The notes: generated by a model from the letters alone, not told the origin. 64,000 nt of DNA from UBA995 sp035477115 (GCA_035477115.1 DATIKW010000023.1:11099-75098), one strand, 5' to 3'. Counted from the stretch's first letter, positions 1 to 7,647 are shown. Translations and numbers: made by a program.

Positions 1-465
1 GACCTCCTCCGGGCGCATCTGCGACAGCACCTTGGCGAGGGCCGCATAGCCATCGCGGGCCACATATTCCTCGATGCGCTCCGGGTTGATCAACCCGGTA
101 TTCCGCAGGGCTATCCGGGTCTGCCGGCTGAAGAAGGGGATGTCCTCGAAGGTCGGCACCGCCTCCCGGGTGGAGGGGAGCCGATGTACCAGCCTCTCCA
201 CCACCCGCCCCTTCAGCAGGTGCTCTTCCACGATGGCTCGGGCATCGTCGACCCGCAGTTTCTGGTAGAAGACGCCCTCGGGGTACACCACCACCATCGG
301 TCCGAGGTCGCACGGCCCCATGCAGCCGGTTTCCACGACCCGCACTTCACTTTCCAGGCCATGTTTGGCGAGGTCGGTCAGCAAGGCTTCCTGTACCGCG
401 CGACAGCCCGATGAGATGCAGCCGGCTCCCGCGCAAACCAGCACATGCGCTCTTTGTAGTTGCAT
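1..465 (-). CDS. NuoF-like (HydB-type) diaphorase subunit of an electron-bifurcating hydrogenase, N-terminal 155 residues
   Basis: The gene runs off the left edge, so only the N-terminus is visible. It is the thioredoxin-like [2Fe-2S] domain found at the front of NuoF/HydB flavoproteins, with cysteines at 11, 16, 48 and 52 (plus C21) and the typical ETGCMGPCDLGP segment. After it comes a lead-in resembling the start of the NuoF FMN domain, with R-x-A-L-R-N-T-G-L-I-N-P near residue 130. In this family the subunit carries FMN and Fe-S clusters and oxidises NADH together with a NuoE-like partner and a catalytic [FeFe]-hydrogenase. The start is an ATG preceded by GGGGAGG, which overlaps the stop of the HATPase gene two bases upstream. 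Context (NuoE two genes earlier) fits a hydABC-type hydrogenase. A formate-dehydrogenase or Nuo partner cannot be excluded because the next gene is not visible. Confidence 0.85.
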   Translation of the reverse strand, partial: MQLQRAHVLVCAGAGCISSGCRAVQEALLTDLAKHGLESEVRVVETGCMGPCDLGPMVVVYPEGVFYQKLRVDDARAIVEEHLLKGRVVERLVHRLPSTREAVPTFEDIPFFSRQTRIALRNTGLINPERIEEYVARDGYAALAKVLSQMRPEEV

Positions 466-467
466 GC

Positions 468-1043
468 TTACCTCCCCTTGTCCCCGGCGGCACCGGAGGC
501 CGGTTCCGGCGGATTCGCCAGGCCGGCCCGGATGGCGTCCCGGGCCCACAGCGCCACCTGGGGCTCGCCCCAGGGCACGCTGCCCATTCGTTTCTCGATC
601 GCCTCGGTGTCAAAGGACGTTTCCCCGCCGTCGCGGCGGTGGCGATAGCGGAGCTTCAGTTGCGGGTTGGCGGCGAGGACGGCGATGAGCGTCGCCGCCA
701 TATCCCCCAGCGGCGCCCGGTCCAGGTGGGTGAGCCCGAAGCTCACCGTGACCGCCGTCCCCCGGCCCGGTGACGACTCGACTTTGATCTCGCCACCGGC
801 TTGCCGCGCGGCCGCCGCCAACAAGGGCAATCCCAGCCCCACCCGGCGGGTGCGGCGAGTGGTGACGAAGGGGTCGAGCACGCGATCGCGGAGACAGGGC
901 TCCATGCCCTTTCCGTCATCGCGCACTTCAACGACCAGCCGGTCCGTAGCCGCGTCCTCGGTGATGTCGATGCTCACCCGGGATGCTCCCGCCTCCACCG
1001 AGTTTTGCAGGAGGTCGAGGACGTGGAGGGCGATCTCCTTCAC
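468..1043 (-). CDS. HATPase-domain (histidine-kinase-like) protein of hydrogenase operon
   Basis: A 191-residue cytosolic protein consisting almost wholly of a GHKL ATPase domain. The N box (LLQNSVEAGAS) lies near residues 11-21, the G1 box DDGKGM at 42-47, the G2 box GLGL at 69-72 and a GRGT segment at 93-96. No HisKA dimerisation helix, sensor domain or membrane segment is seen. Small proteins of this kind recur between nuoE- and nuoF-like genes in clostridial [FeFe]-hydrogenase operons, where they are thought to be regulatory kinases or ATP-binding adaptors; the substrate is unknown. The GTG start has GGGGAGG six bases upstream. The gene sits 24 bases after the NuoE stop and ends 2 bases before the NuoF-like start, so it is almost certainly co-transcribed. 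Confidence 0.85.
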   Translation of the reverse strand: MKEIALHVLDLLQNSVEAGASRVSIDITEDAATDRLVVEVRDDGKGMEPCLRDRVLDPFVTTRRTRRVGLGLPLLAAAARQAGGEIKVESSPGRGTAVTVSFGLTHLDRAPLGDMAATLIAVLAANPQLKLRYRHRRDGGETSFDTEAIEKRMGSVPWGEPQVALWARDAIRAGLANPPEPASGAAGDKGR

Positions 1044-1067
1044 CCGTATCCCTCCCCGGGGCTGCCG

Positions 1068-1589
1068 TCACTCGCCTTCCGTCCGCCGGTATCCTCCCAG
1101 TAAGGTGGGCAGGCGGTCCGGTTTCAGCCGGGCGTGCACGTCAGCGTTCACGGTCATCACCGGGCCCAGGCCGCATGCCCCCAGGCATCGCACCACATCC
1201 AGCGAGAAAAGGCCGTCGGGGCACGTATCGCCGGGCTTGACCCCCAGCTCCCGCTCGAGCCGATCGAGCACCCGGGGGGCCCCGCGTACATAACAGGCCG
1301 TACCATTACACAGGCTGATCCTGAATCTCCCCCTGGGCCGGGTCGCGAAGAGCGAATAGAAACTGACTACCCCAAACACCTCGCTGATCGGTACGCCCAG
1401 TCCTTCCGCCACGCGCACCTGGACCTCCCGAGGGAGGTATCCGACCAACTCCTGCGCCTCATGCAGGACGGAAATCAGTTCGGCCGGCGAATTCCGGTGC
1501 TCGGCGATGATGGCGTCCAGGGCATGGCGCTGGTCATCGGTGAGGATTTCGTTCAGCGCCGCTCCCTGACAACAAGTCGATTGGCTCAC
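1068..1589 (-). CDS. NuoE-like (HydC-type) [2Fe-2S] subunit
   Basis: A 173-residue protein of the 24-kDa NADH dehydrogenase family (NuoE/HydC). A helical N-terminal half is followed by a thioredoxin-fold ferredoxin with cysteines at 94, 99, 135 and 139 (CNGTAC and CLGAC). The family passes electrons between the NuoF flavin subunit and downstream Fe-S clusters; in bifurcating hydrogenases it is the smallest subunit of HydABC. Length and the EVFGVVSFYSLF segment are typical. An extra Cys-Cys pair at residues 6-7 is not a known ligand. The start is GTG with a GGAGGG Shine-Dalgarno. It lies 58 bases after the PHP gene and is followed by the HATPase and NuoF-like genes, the usual order in clostridial hydrogenase operons. 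Confidence 0.92.
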   Translation of the reverse strand: MSQSTCCQGAALNEILTDDQRHALDAIIAEHRNSPAELISVLHEAQELVGYLPREVQVRVAEGLGVPISEVFGVVSFYSLFATRPRGRFRISLCNGTACYVRGAPRVLDRLERELGVKPGDTCPDGLFSLDVVRCLGACGLGPVMTVNADVHARLKPDRLPTLLGGYRRTEGE

Positions 1590-1647
1590 GGAATCGTCCC
1601 TCCATTCCCTGACTGCGACTGGACCTTCTCCTCTCGTCCGCCCAACG

Positions 1648-2394
1648 TCATGGCCAGTCCACTCTCACCTTCCGTTCGTCGAGTCCGGCCAGGGCCTTCC
1701 CAATCTCGGCCAACTCCGGCCGGCTCATCCAGTATCGGGTCCTCGATCCGTCGAGTTCGCTCAGCCGGTGGGCGTCGGACGAGACGATCAGTCTGACGTC
1801 GCTCAGACTCGGGAAGCGGGCCAGCACCTGGCTGGGGTCGGCCCGACTCGAGATCTCGCAGGCCGTGATCCCTGTCCCCTCGGGGATGAATCCGAGTTGG
1901 GTGAGGATGCTGTAAGCAGGACGGTCGACGTGGGCTGGTATCGCCAGACCCCGCCGCGCGTGTACCGCGCCGACCGCCTCGTCGAAGCTCATGGCCGCGG
2001 AGGTCAACAGCAGCCGATCCAGCTTCCCAACCATCCTCCCCGTCTCGTCGCAGATCCACTGGGCCCCCAGCAAGTCCTCCCGGTTCTCCCGGTCAGGCAG
2101 GCGGCGGTACACTTCTTCCTGCCAGTCGAGGGCCGTTTCCAGGTCAGGGAAGAGACACACGACATGGACTTCCTCCCGGGTCTGAAGCTCGAGGCCCGGC
2201 ACGACGGTCAGCGGGGTTCGGCGGGCGGCCCTGACCATCGCGGGCGCATTCTCGGCGGTATTGTGGTCGGCGACCGCCAGGATGTCGATCCCCAGGGCCA
2301 CGGCCCGCGCCACGATGGCCGGCGGCGTCATCTCGTCGCCGGCACAAGGCGACAGCGCCGTGTGAACATGCAGGTCCCCCCGGAACTCCCTCAA
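1648..2394 (-). CDS. PHP-domain metal-dependent phosphoesterase
   Basis: A 248-residue PHP-domain protein. Metal-binding motifs are visible in order: D-L-H-V-H (H9 and H11), A-D-H-N (D43, H44), G-L-E-L near residue 67, a histidine in the PAHVDRP segment near 150, and S-S-D-A-H near 205. PHP proteins hydrolyse phosphoesters such as sugar phosphates, nucleotides or DNA ends; the substrate here is unknown. The start is TTG, overlapping the stop of the preceding DRTGG gene as TTGA, which implies translational coupling. PHP proteins are regular members of sensory-hydrogenase operons in Clostridia, so a signalling or nucleotide-turnover role is plausible but only inferred. Confidence 0.85.
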   Translation of the reverse strand: MREFRGDLHVHTALSPCAGDEMTPPAIVARAVALGIDILAVADHNTAENAPAMVRAARRTPLTVVPGLELQTREEVHVVCLFPDLETALDWQEEVYRRLPDRENREDLLGAQWICDETGRMVGKLDRLLLTSAAMSFDEAVGAVHARRGLAIPAHVDRPAYSILTQLGFIPEGTGITACEISSRADPSQVLARFPSLSDVRLIVSSDAHRLSELDGSRTRYWMSRPELAEIGKALAGLDERKVRVDWP

Positions 2395-2744
2395 CTTTCA
2401 TCGCGCTCCCCCGCCACCAGGGCGTACAGCCGGCCGGCAAGCTCGAAGGCGGTCCGCTCCGATGAAAGCAGCGGCACTGCCTCAGCAGTCGCCTTCTCGA
2501 GCGTGTCCGCGTCCGGCGGCAGACCCCGGGGGAAGATGACGCCGGCGACATCGGTCATCATGGCTACCGCCACGATGTTCTGATGGGTCTGAAGTGTTAT
2601 CCAGACGTCACCTGACTGGGCGTGAGCCATGACGTCACTCAAGAGGTCGGAGCAGTAACCCCATCGCACTTCCCTTTGTTCGCCGGTCCCCGGAGGCGTC
2701 AGTCGCTTGAGCCCCAGCTCCTCGATGATCCGCTCGAGTGTCAT
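2391..2744 (-). CDS. DRTGG-domain protein (second copy in operon)
   Basis: A 117-residue protein resembling the DRTGG domain family, a small alpha/beta domain of unknown function also found in phosphotransacetylase-associated and CBS-domain proteins. Supporting segments are the LLSDVMAHA stretch after the N-terminal strand, a central V-x-I-T-L-Q-T-H-Q-N-I-V-A-V stretch and the D-V-A-G-V-I-F segment, matching the arrangement in the other DRTGG gene at 4543-4911. No catalytic residues can be named. The start overlaps the end of the hydrogenase-like gene by 4 bases and its stop overlaps the PHP start, so it is translated as part of a tightly coupled operon. A ligand-binding role is a guess from family fold only. 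Confidence 0.72.
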   Translation of the reverse strand: MTLERIIEELGLKRLTPPGTGEQREVRWGYCSDLLSDVMAHAQSGDVWITLQTHQNIVAVAMMTDVAGVIFPRGLPPDADTLEKATAEAVPLLSSERTAFELAGRLYALVAGERDES

Positions 2745-4087
2745 CGCGTTCCGCCCTCACCCTTCCCCGCCTGACCATGCCCCATGGAAGGCGGCAGCTT
2801 CTGAGCCAACTCCAGCATCTCCTTGGCCAAGGAATGCACCTGTTCTCTGAGCTTGAAGACGCAATCCGTCTCGAAGGCGACGCCGCGGACGATATCTTCG
2901 GCCAGCGACCGGCAATGCGGCGAGCCGCATGATCCGCAGTCCAGGCCGGGCAACTGCTGCACAACGCGTTCGAGTTGCTCAGCCTTGAGGATGGCGATGG
3001 CTGGGTCCTCGTCCAACTGCAGGATCGGCCGGGGAGCGACCGCTTCGCGCATGGTCAGGCGCCCCTCGAGGACGTCGGCACTGACACGGTGCTCCCCCGA
3101 CTCGGGACTGGTGCGAGCAAGGCGCCGGGTGAGAGCATGGAGGTTCCGCTTGGCGAGGAACGGGTTCTCCGGGGCCAGCGGCCCCCCCACGCATCCGCCC
3201 ACACAGGCCTGCAACTCAAGGTAATCGATATCCCGCAGGCGATCGCGCACTACTTCCTCGAGGACGGCGATCACATTATGGATGCCATCGACCGCCAGCA
3301 GGGCGCCATCGCCGATCGCCTCGTTTTCGCCGCCCGCTATACCCCAGCCTATGCCCAGGGCCGAAGCCCGCCTGTGACCGGCCTGTACCCCTGACCGGGG
3401 AAGGACGGGCAGGATCGCTCCGTATATGTCGGTCATGCTGAAAGCACCGGTGATTTCGGACCGCGCGAGCCCCACCGGCTGGCGAATTGCCGTCATCTTG
3501 GCCGGACAGGGGGTGATGAACCACACCCCGATCTGATCGTCGCTGAGGCCCGTCCGATCGTGAGCCGCCCGACGGGCAAGGACGGCCGCGGCATCCATCG
3601 GCGTGTGCAAGGGGATGATCTGGTCGACCAGGCTGGGGAAACGCACCTGAGTCAGTCGAACGACGGCCGGACAGGCGGAGGAAAGGAGGGGACGGGGCGC
3701 CGGGAACTGCCGGCAGTGGCGGCGGATGGCGGCAGCTACGTGCTCGGCTCCCAGCGCCACTTCCTCAACGCCATCGAAACCCAGGGGGGCGAACCCCTCT
3801 AATATCCTATCCGGGTCGACATCCCGGCCGAACTGCCCCAGGAAAGACGGTGCGACCAACACGACATTATGTCGGAACTCAGCGCGTTGTTCCAGCCGAT
3901 CGGTCACCGCGACCTTCGCCTGGTTAGGACAGATGCGGATGCACTCGCCGCAGTCAATGCACCGCTCCTCGAGGATGTGAGCCTTCCCCTCCCGGACCCG
4001 GATCGCCTCGGTCGGGCAACGCTTTATACAGTTGGTGCACCCCTTGCATTTCTCGCGATCGAGGGTGACTGAATGAAAGTAGCTCAC
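2741..4087 (-). CDS. Sensory-type [FeFe]-hydrogenase-like protein (HydS-like)
   Basis: A 448-residue Fe-S protein. Two [4Fe-4S] ferredoxin motifs lie at C14-C24 and C43-C53, followed by an [FeFe]-hydrogenase H-cluster domain and a C-terminal extra cluster motif (C384, C387, C392, C409). All four H-cluster ligands are present: C139 in SSACP, C194 in TPCPAK, and C295 and C299 in ACVGGC. The proton-relay cysteine of the usual TSCCP motif is Ala138, the Glu of MPCxxKxxE is Ala200, and Met of the third motif is Gln. Such substitutions mark the putative sensory groups (for example Thermotoga HydS), expected to bind H2 or sense redox with little turnover. The start is GTG. Neighbours are an RsbW-like kinase and two DRTGG proteins. 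It is unlikely to be the main catalytic HydA. Confidence 0.88.
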   Translation of the reverse strand: MSYFHSVTLDREKCKGCTNCIKRCPTEAIRVREGKAHILEERCIDCGECIRICPNQAKVAVTDRLEQRAEFRHNVVLVAPSFLGQFGRDVDPDRILEGFAPLGFDGVEEVALGAEHVAAAIRRHCRQFPAPRPLLSSACPAVVRLTQVRFPSLVDQIIPLHTPMDAAAVLARRAAHDRTGLSDDQIGVWFITPCPAKMTAIRQPVGLARSEITGAFSMTDIYGAILPVLPRSGVQAGHRRASALGIGWGIAGGENEAIGDGALLAVDGIHNVIAVLEEVVRDRLRDIDYLELQACVGGCVGGPLAPENPFLAKRNLHALTRRLARTSPESGEHRVSADVLEGRLTMREAVAPRPILQLDEDPAIAILKAEQLERVVQQLPGLDCGSCGSPHCRSLAEDIVRGVAFETDCVFKLREQVHSLAKEMLELAQKLPPSMGHGQAGKGEGGTR

Positions 4088-4104
4088 ACCGTCCGACCCT
4101 CTCC

Positions 4105-4542
4105 TCAGCAGTTACGGATCACGGCCCGCACCGAGGTGCCCTTGCCGACCTCGCTATCCACCGTGAGGCTATCCGCACACTTCCGCATGTTGGGGAGTCC
4201 CATGCCCGCGCCGAAGCCCATCTCGCGAACGTAGTCCGGCGCCGTGGAGAAGCCCTCCCTCATCGCCAACTCGATGTCGGGGATGCCCGGCCCTTCGTCC
4301 ACGGCCGCAATCTCGACCGTCTCCGGGGTAATGTAGGCCGACATTGTCCCCCGTCGAGCGTGAATCACGATGTTCATCTCCGCCTCGTAGGCGGTTATGG
4401 CGGCACGACGCACCGCGCGGGCCGAGAATCCGACATGCTCCAGGGCACGCTTGATGCGGGTTGCCGCGTTGCCGGCCGCGGCGAAGTCCCGCCCCGTCAC
4501 CTCAAACTCGAGCACGAGCCGCGCCTGTTCAGGGGGGACCAC
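4105..4542 (-). CDS. RsbW/SpoIIAB-like anti-sigma or Ser/Thr protein kinase (GHKL ATPase)
   Basis: A 145-residue ATPase of the anti-sigma factor kinase type. The N box lies around residues 47-62 (A-x-Y-E-A-E-M-N-I-V-I-H-A), the G1 box D-E-G-P-G-I-P-D near 83-90, and a G2-like M-G-F-G-A-G-M-G-L-P-N-M segment near 108-119, ending in G-K-G-T-S. Relatives bind or phosphorylate partner-switching proteins to control sigma factors, or act as ATPases in sensory-hydrogenase operons. No anti-anti-sigma or sigma gene is nearby, so the target is unknown. The start is GTG, directly after the TAG of the upstream DRTGG gene (TAGGTG), with no strong Shine-Dalgarno, which suggests translation by re-initiation. 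Confidence 0.85.
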   Translation of the reverse strand: MVPPEQARLVLEFEVTGRDFAAAGNAATRIKRALEHVGFSARAVRRAAITAYEAEMNIVIHARRGTMSAYITPETVEIAAVDEGPGIPDIELAMREGFSTAPDYVREMGFGAGMGLPNMRKCADSLTVDSEVGKGTSVRAVIRNC

Positions 4543-4911
4543 CTACGTGATCCCGGCATCGGCATCCGGCGACACCGCAGGCAGTCCGGCGACGTACAGG
4601 AGTCCACACGTCTCATACAAGGAGCGATGCGTGGCCATCATCACCAGCCCCTTCTCGGCGCCCATGGCGACGACTTCCGGGCTGACTTGCTTGTTGCGGA
4701 CGAACACGATCCCGGCCAAGTCCATGATCTCCGCCGTCCGCACCACCTGGAGGTTGGTGAGGCCGGTCAGCAGGACGACATGCGGCGCCCCCCGATTCAG
4801 CACATCGCTGAGCAAATCGGCGGCGAAGGCGCCGCGGGCTTCGCCGTCCAGACCACCGTGTCCGGTCAGGACCGAAGCGCCGAGATGTCTGGCGACATCC
4901 GCCAGTTTCAC
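4543..4911 (-). CDS. DRTGG-domain protein (first copy in operon)
   Basis: A 122-residue protein of the same small-domain family as the gene at 2391-2744. Shared features are an N-terminal L-x-D-V-A-R-H-L segment, A-A-D-L-L-S-D-V-L-N in the middle, and the hydrophobic D-L-A-G-I-V-F-V strand. The function of the domain is unknown. I place the start at GTG 4911 because it overlaps the stop of the upstream membrane protein as GTGA and has GGGAG at good spacing; a longer open frame continues upstream but only as a shadow of the membrane gene. Two DRTGG proteins in one operon flanking the kinase and the hydrogenase suggest paralogous accessory subunits of the sensory module. Confidence 0.75.
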   Translation of the reverse strand: MKLADVARHLGASVLTGHGGLDGEARGAFAADLLSDVLNRGAPHVVLLTGLTNLQVVRTAEIMDLAGIVFVRNKQVSPEVVAMGAEKGLVMMATHRSLYETCGLLYVAGLPAVSPDADAGIT

Positions 4912-5429
4912 CTCGACGACTCCCTGAGAACGCGGGCCGCCCAGATGATGGCGACGGCCAGAGCACCGCCGGTCCAGGCCGTGAAGAGCTGGGGCAATTG
5001 CAGCAGCGCCGCCACCGGCGGCGGCACCTGGATCAAGAAGCGCACTGCGGTCGAGATCACCAGGTACTTGGCAAATCCGCCTACGATGACCCCGCCGATT
5101 TGGGCCAGACGCTCCCCTTGCGGGAATTTGAGCTGATGCCCCAGGCGGATGGCGGCTCCCATCACCAGGACGAGCGCGGCATTCCCCCCCATGATGAAGG
5201 GTATCGCCGGTCCGAGGACCGGCGGCAAGATGCCCACGGTGAAGGCAACCCACGGCGTGAGCAGTCCAATGAAGATACCCGCCGCCATGCCGACCGTCAG
5301 GGTGGTCAAGACGAGCATGGCATTGATCAGCGGCCCGGTAACGGGTTGGGGCATCCGGAGCATCTGAATGGCCATGGTCACACCTAACAAGATGGCCGTG
5401 CGGGTCAGAGTCCGCGTATCGAGTCTCAT
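4908..5429 (-). CDS. ECF-transporter S-component-like membrane protein
   Basis: A 173-residue integral membrane protein with about five or six hydrophobic segments (roughly residues 10-25, 28-60, 65-95, 110-140 and 145-165 contain long runs of Ala, Val, Leu, Ile and Gly). Its size, small-residue-rich helices and the GPLINAMLVLTTLTVG-type first loops resemble substrate-binding S components of ECF transporters; no A or T component is adjacent. The substrate cannot be told; because it opens a hydrogenase regulatory operon, a vitamin or metal cofactor is possible but unproven. The start is ATG with GGGAGG nine bases upstream; an in-frame extension further upstream lacks a ribosome binding site and is not hydrophobic. 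It is the first gene after the promoter at 5518-5547. Confidence 0.65.
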   Translation of the reverse strand: MRLDTRTLTRTAILLGVTMAIQMLRMPQPVTGPLINAMLVLTTLTVGMAAGIFIGLLTPWVAFTVGILPPVLGPAIPFIMGGNAALVLVMGAAIRLGHQLKFPQGERLAQIGGVIVGGFAKYLVISTAVRFLIQVPPPVAALLQLPQLFTAWTGGALAVAIIWAARVLRESSR

Positions 5430-5517
5430 TATGGTCCTCCCGCATCGCGCCCACCTGGGCAGTGGGCAGAATGATTGCAATAATGTGATACTAACTACCG
5501 CTCATACCCTCAAAACA

Positions 5518-5547
5518 AGTATAACTGAACACGCTGGATGAAGACAA
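5518..5547 (-). promoter_or_regulatory. Putative SigA promoter of the sensory hydrogenase operon
   Basis: On the minus strand TTGTCT (5542-5547) and TATACT (5518-5523) are separated by 18 bases, matching SigA consensus at 4/6 and 5/6 positions. The implied transcript start near 5511 leaves a leader of about 80 bases before the ECF-S-like gene. The region 5450-5575 is much richer in A and T than its surroundings, as expected for a promoter. A second, weaker pair (TTGAGG 5508-5513, TATCAC 5485-5490, spacer 17) also exists. Confidence 0.45.
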
Positions 5548-5574
5548 CCCTCACCGAGGAAGAATAATTCACTT

Positions 5575-5602
5575 AAAAGCCCGGATGTTTCCGAACTTGG
5601 GC
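5575..5602 (-). terminator. Weak terminator-like hairpin after lysS
   Basis: Downstream of the lysS stop on the minus strand, GCCC (5599-5602) and GGGC (5579-5582) can pair, with an inner GGA/TCC pairing, and are followed by TTTT (5575-5578). The stem is short and interrupted, so this is a weak candidate, but it lies exactly where the greA-lysS operon should end and before the next promoter. Confidence 0.33.
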
Positions 5603-5630
5603 CGGTAAGTGATGTGCCTGGGCAGGGAGA

Positions 5631-7142
5631 TCAGCCGCGCGGCCGCAGCAAGGGGAAGGGGATGACCTCCCGGATGGATGGAGAATCTGTCAATATCATC
5701 ACCAGCCGGTCGACGCCAATCCCTTCACCGGCGGTGGGCGGCAGTCCGTGTTCGAGGGCGACGATGTAATCGTCATCCATCATGTGAGCTTCCTCATCGC
5801 CGCGGTCGCGCTGAACTGCCTGCGCCAGGAATCGCTCGCGTTGGTCGTCGGGATCGTTGAGTTCGGAGAAGGCGTTGGCCACCTCGATGCCGCCGATGAA
5901 CGCCTCGAACCGGGCGGTGAGGGCCGGATCATCCCGGTGGCGTTTGGCGAGCGGCGACAACTCCACCGGGTAGTCGATCAGGAACGTTGGTTGAATTAGT
6001 CGCGGCTGCACGAAGTGGTCCAGCAACGCATCCAGCATCTGGCCGCGGGAGGCTCCGGCCGGGAGTTCCAGCCCGAGGGCAAGCGCGGAACTGCGAATCT
6101 GCTCTCCGCCGGCCATTCCCAGGAAGTCGACTCCGGTGTAACGGGAGATCGCCTCGCGGAGCCGGATCCGGGGCCAGGGAGGGCTGAGGTCGATTACGTT
6201 CCCCTGGTAAGTCAGAGTGGTCGTCCCGATCGCACGCCGCGCAACCTCGGGGATGAGTTGCTCGGTGAAGATCATCAAGTCTTCGTAGTCGGAGTAAGCC
6301 TCATAGAATTCCAGGAGCGTGTACTCCGGATTATGGCGGGATGACACCCCCTCATTGCGGAACACCCTGCCGATCTCGTAAACCCGGTCGAAGCCGCCGA
6401 CCACGAGCCGCTTGAGGTATAGTTCGGTTGCGACGCGCAAGTAGAGGCTGATATCGAGCGCATTGTGGCGGGTGATGAAGGGGCGCGCGTTGGCCCCGCC
6501 CACGATCGTGCTCATCGTGGGCGTCTCCATCTCGAGGTAGCCGCGGGCGTCCAGGATGTCGCGCAACGCGCGAATGACCAGGCTTCTCACCCGCAGGACA
6601 TCTCGAACTTGCTTGTTGGCCATGAGATCGAGATACCGCTGTCGATACCTGCTCTCCACGTTGGCCAAGCCATGGTACTTCTCAGGCGGGGGCCTGAGTG
6701 ACTTCCCGAGAAACACCCAGTCCTCAGCCTCAATCGTGATCTCGCCGGAACGGGTCCTGAAAACCTCGCCGGAAACTCCGAGATGGTCGCCCAGGTCCAA
6801 CAGTTCGAGGTCGGCGTATTTCTCGGCGCCCAGGCGATCTAGTCGCAAGTAGATCTGCAGTTGACCGGAAGCATCCTCGAGGTCGCAGAATGCGGTCTTG
6901 CCGTGGCTGCGGCGCCCCGTAATGCGGCCGGCCACGGCCACGCGGCAACCCGCCAACTGGGCGTAGTCCCGGGTCACCTGCCCGAGGGAATGGGTGCGCC
7001 GGTACGCCCGGCCCCACGGTTCCATGCCCCGAGCCACCAGCTTGTCGAGCTTATCGCGGCGGGCCTGGAGGAAATCGACCGCTGACTCGGATGCGGGAGC
7101 CGTGCTGTTCGGGGATGGGGGATGCCCCGGCCGGTCAGTCAT
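5631..7142 (-). CDS. lysS: Lysyl-tRNA synthetase, class II
   Basis: A 503-residue class II lysyl-tRNA synthetase that charges tRNA-Lys in the cytosol. An N-terminal OB-fold anticodon-binding domain (about residues 60-150) is followed by the catalytic core. Motif 2 (RVFRNEG, then SSRHNPEYT) is near residue 258 and motif 3 (GEGIGVDRLVMILT) near the C-terminus, ending in the usual REVIPFPLLRP. The open frame extends upstream of 7142, but ATG 7142 gives the family length and overlaps the greA stop by 8 bases, the common greA-lysS arrangement. It is expressed from the greA promoter at 7787-7816. No T-box leader is present. The two tRNA genes at 29.4 kb include tRNA-Lys(CUU). Confidence 0.97.
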   Translation of the reverse strand: MTDRPGHPPSPNSTAPASESAVDFLQARRDKLDKLVARGMEPWGRAYRRTHSLGQVTRDYAQLAGCRVAVAGRITGRRSHGKTAFCDLEDASGQLQIYLRLDRLGAEKYADLELLDLGDHLGVSGEVFRTRSGEITIEAEDWVFLGKSLRPPPEKYHGLANVESRYRQRYLDLMANKQVRDVLRVRSLVIRALRDILDARGYLEMETPTMSTIVGGANARPFITRHNALDISLYLRVATELYLKRLVVGGFDRVYEIGRVFRNEGVSSRHNPEYTLLEFYEAYSDYEDLMIFTEQLIPEVARRAIGTTTLTYQGNVIDLSPPWPRIRLREAISRYTGVDFLGMAGGEQIRSSALALGLELPAGASRGQMLDALLDHFVQPRLIQPTFLIDYPVELSPLAKRHRDDPALTARFEAFIGGIEVANAFSELNDPDDQRERFLAQAVQRDRGDEEAHMMDDDYIVALEHGLPPTAGEGIGVDRLVMILTDSPSIREVIPFPLLRPRG

Positions 7143-7647
7143 CCCCGGGCGGGCTATCCGCGGCCTTGCCGAGCGGCAGTACCTTGAGGATCCGGTAATG
7201 GACCAGCCCAACCGGTACCCGGACCTCGACGTCCGTCCCTTCTCCCTTTCCCAGGAGCGCCCGGGCAACCGGGGATTCGTTGGAAATGCGGTTTGCCCGC
7301 GGATCCGCTTCCGCCGAACCCACAATTGCGTATTCGAGGGTCTCGCCGCCATCCAGGTCCTGCAGGCGCACTCGGCACCCGACTGTCACGGTCTCGCAGT
7401 TCACCTGCAACTCATCCAGCACCACTGCGTTGCGGACGAGCCGTTCCAGCAGTAAAATGCGCCCCTCGATGAAAGCCTGTTCGTTTTTCACGTTCTCGTA
7501 CTCGGCGTTCTCGGTGATGTCGCCGAACTCGCGGGCTTCCTTGATCCGCTCCGCGATCTCACGGCGCCGGACGGACTTCAGGTGATCTAGTTCCTGTTCC
7601 AGCTTCCTGAGGCCTTCAGCCGTGAGGATGACCTCTTTGGTCTCCAC
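7135..7647 (-). CDS. greA: Transcript cleavage factor GreA
   Basis: A 170-residue GreA: an N-terminal coiled coil (about residues 8-75) that enters the RNA polymerase secondary channel and a C-terminal FKBP-like domain. The acidic tip motif GDITENAEYENVKNEQ is intact. GreA rescues backtracked polymerase by stimulating cleavage of the nascent RNA. The start is GTG with GGAG six bases upstream (GGAGG slightly further). The C-terminus is a little longer than usual (ends GKAADSPPGDD) and its last codons overlap lysS. A strong promoter lies 140 bases upstream. Confidence 0.97.
   Translation of the reverse strand: METKEVILTAEGLRKLEQELDHLKSVRRREIAERIKEAREFGDITENAEYENVKNEQAFIEGRILLLERLVRNAVVLDELQVNCETVTVGCRVRLQDLDGGETLEYAIVGSAEADPRANRISNESPVARALLGKGEGTDVEVRVPVGLVHYRILKVLPLGKAADSPPGDD

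Noticed and set aside
468..3224. Many long plus-strand and alternative-frame reading frames here and throughout the window
   Set aside because: They mirror well-supported minus-strand genes, have Arg/Pro/Gly/Ser-rich compositions typical of GC-rich shadow frames, and lack motifs or ribosome binding sites.
2741..4087. This gene as the catalytic hydrogenase subunit HydA
   Set aside because: The proton-relay Cys and motif-2 Glu are replaced and the neighbours are regulatory; the catalytic subunit more likely follows the NuoF-like gene outside the window.
4543..5454. A 303-codon frame covering the DRTGG gene and most of the ECF-S-like gene
   Set aside because: Only the part after GTG 4911 has family features; upstream it is a low-complexity shadow of the membrane gene, whose hydrophobic frame is clearly the coding one.
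5631..7142. T-box or lysine riboswitch control of lysS
   Set aside because: lysS overlaps greA and is read from the greA promoter; the greA leader shows neither a T-box TGGNACCGCG motif nor lysine-riboswitch features.
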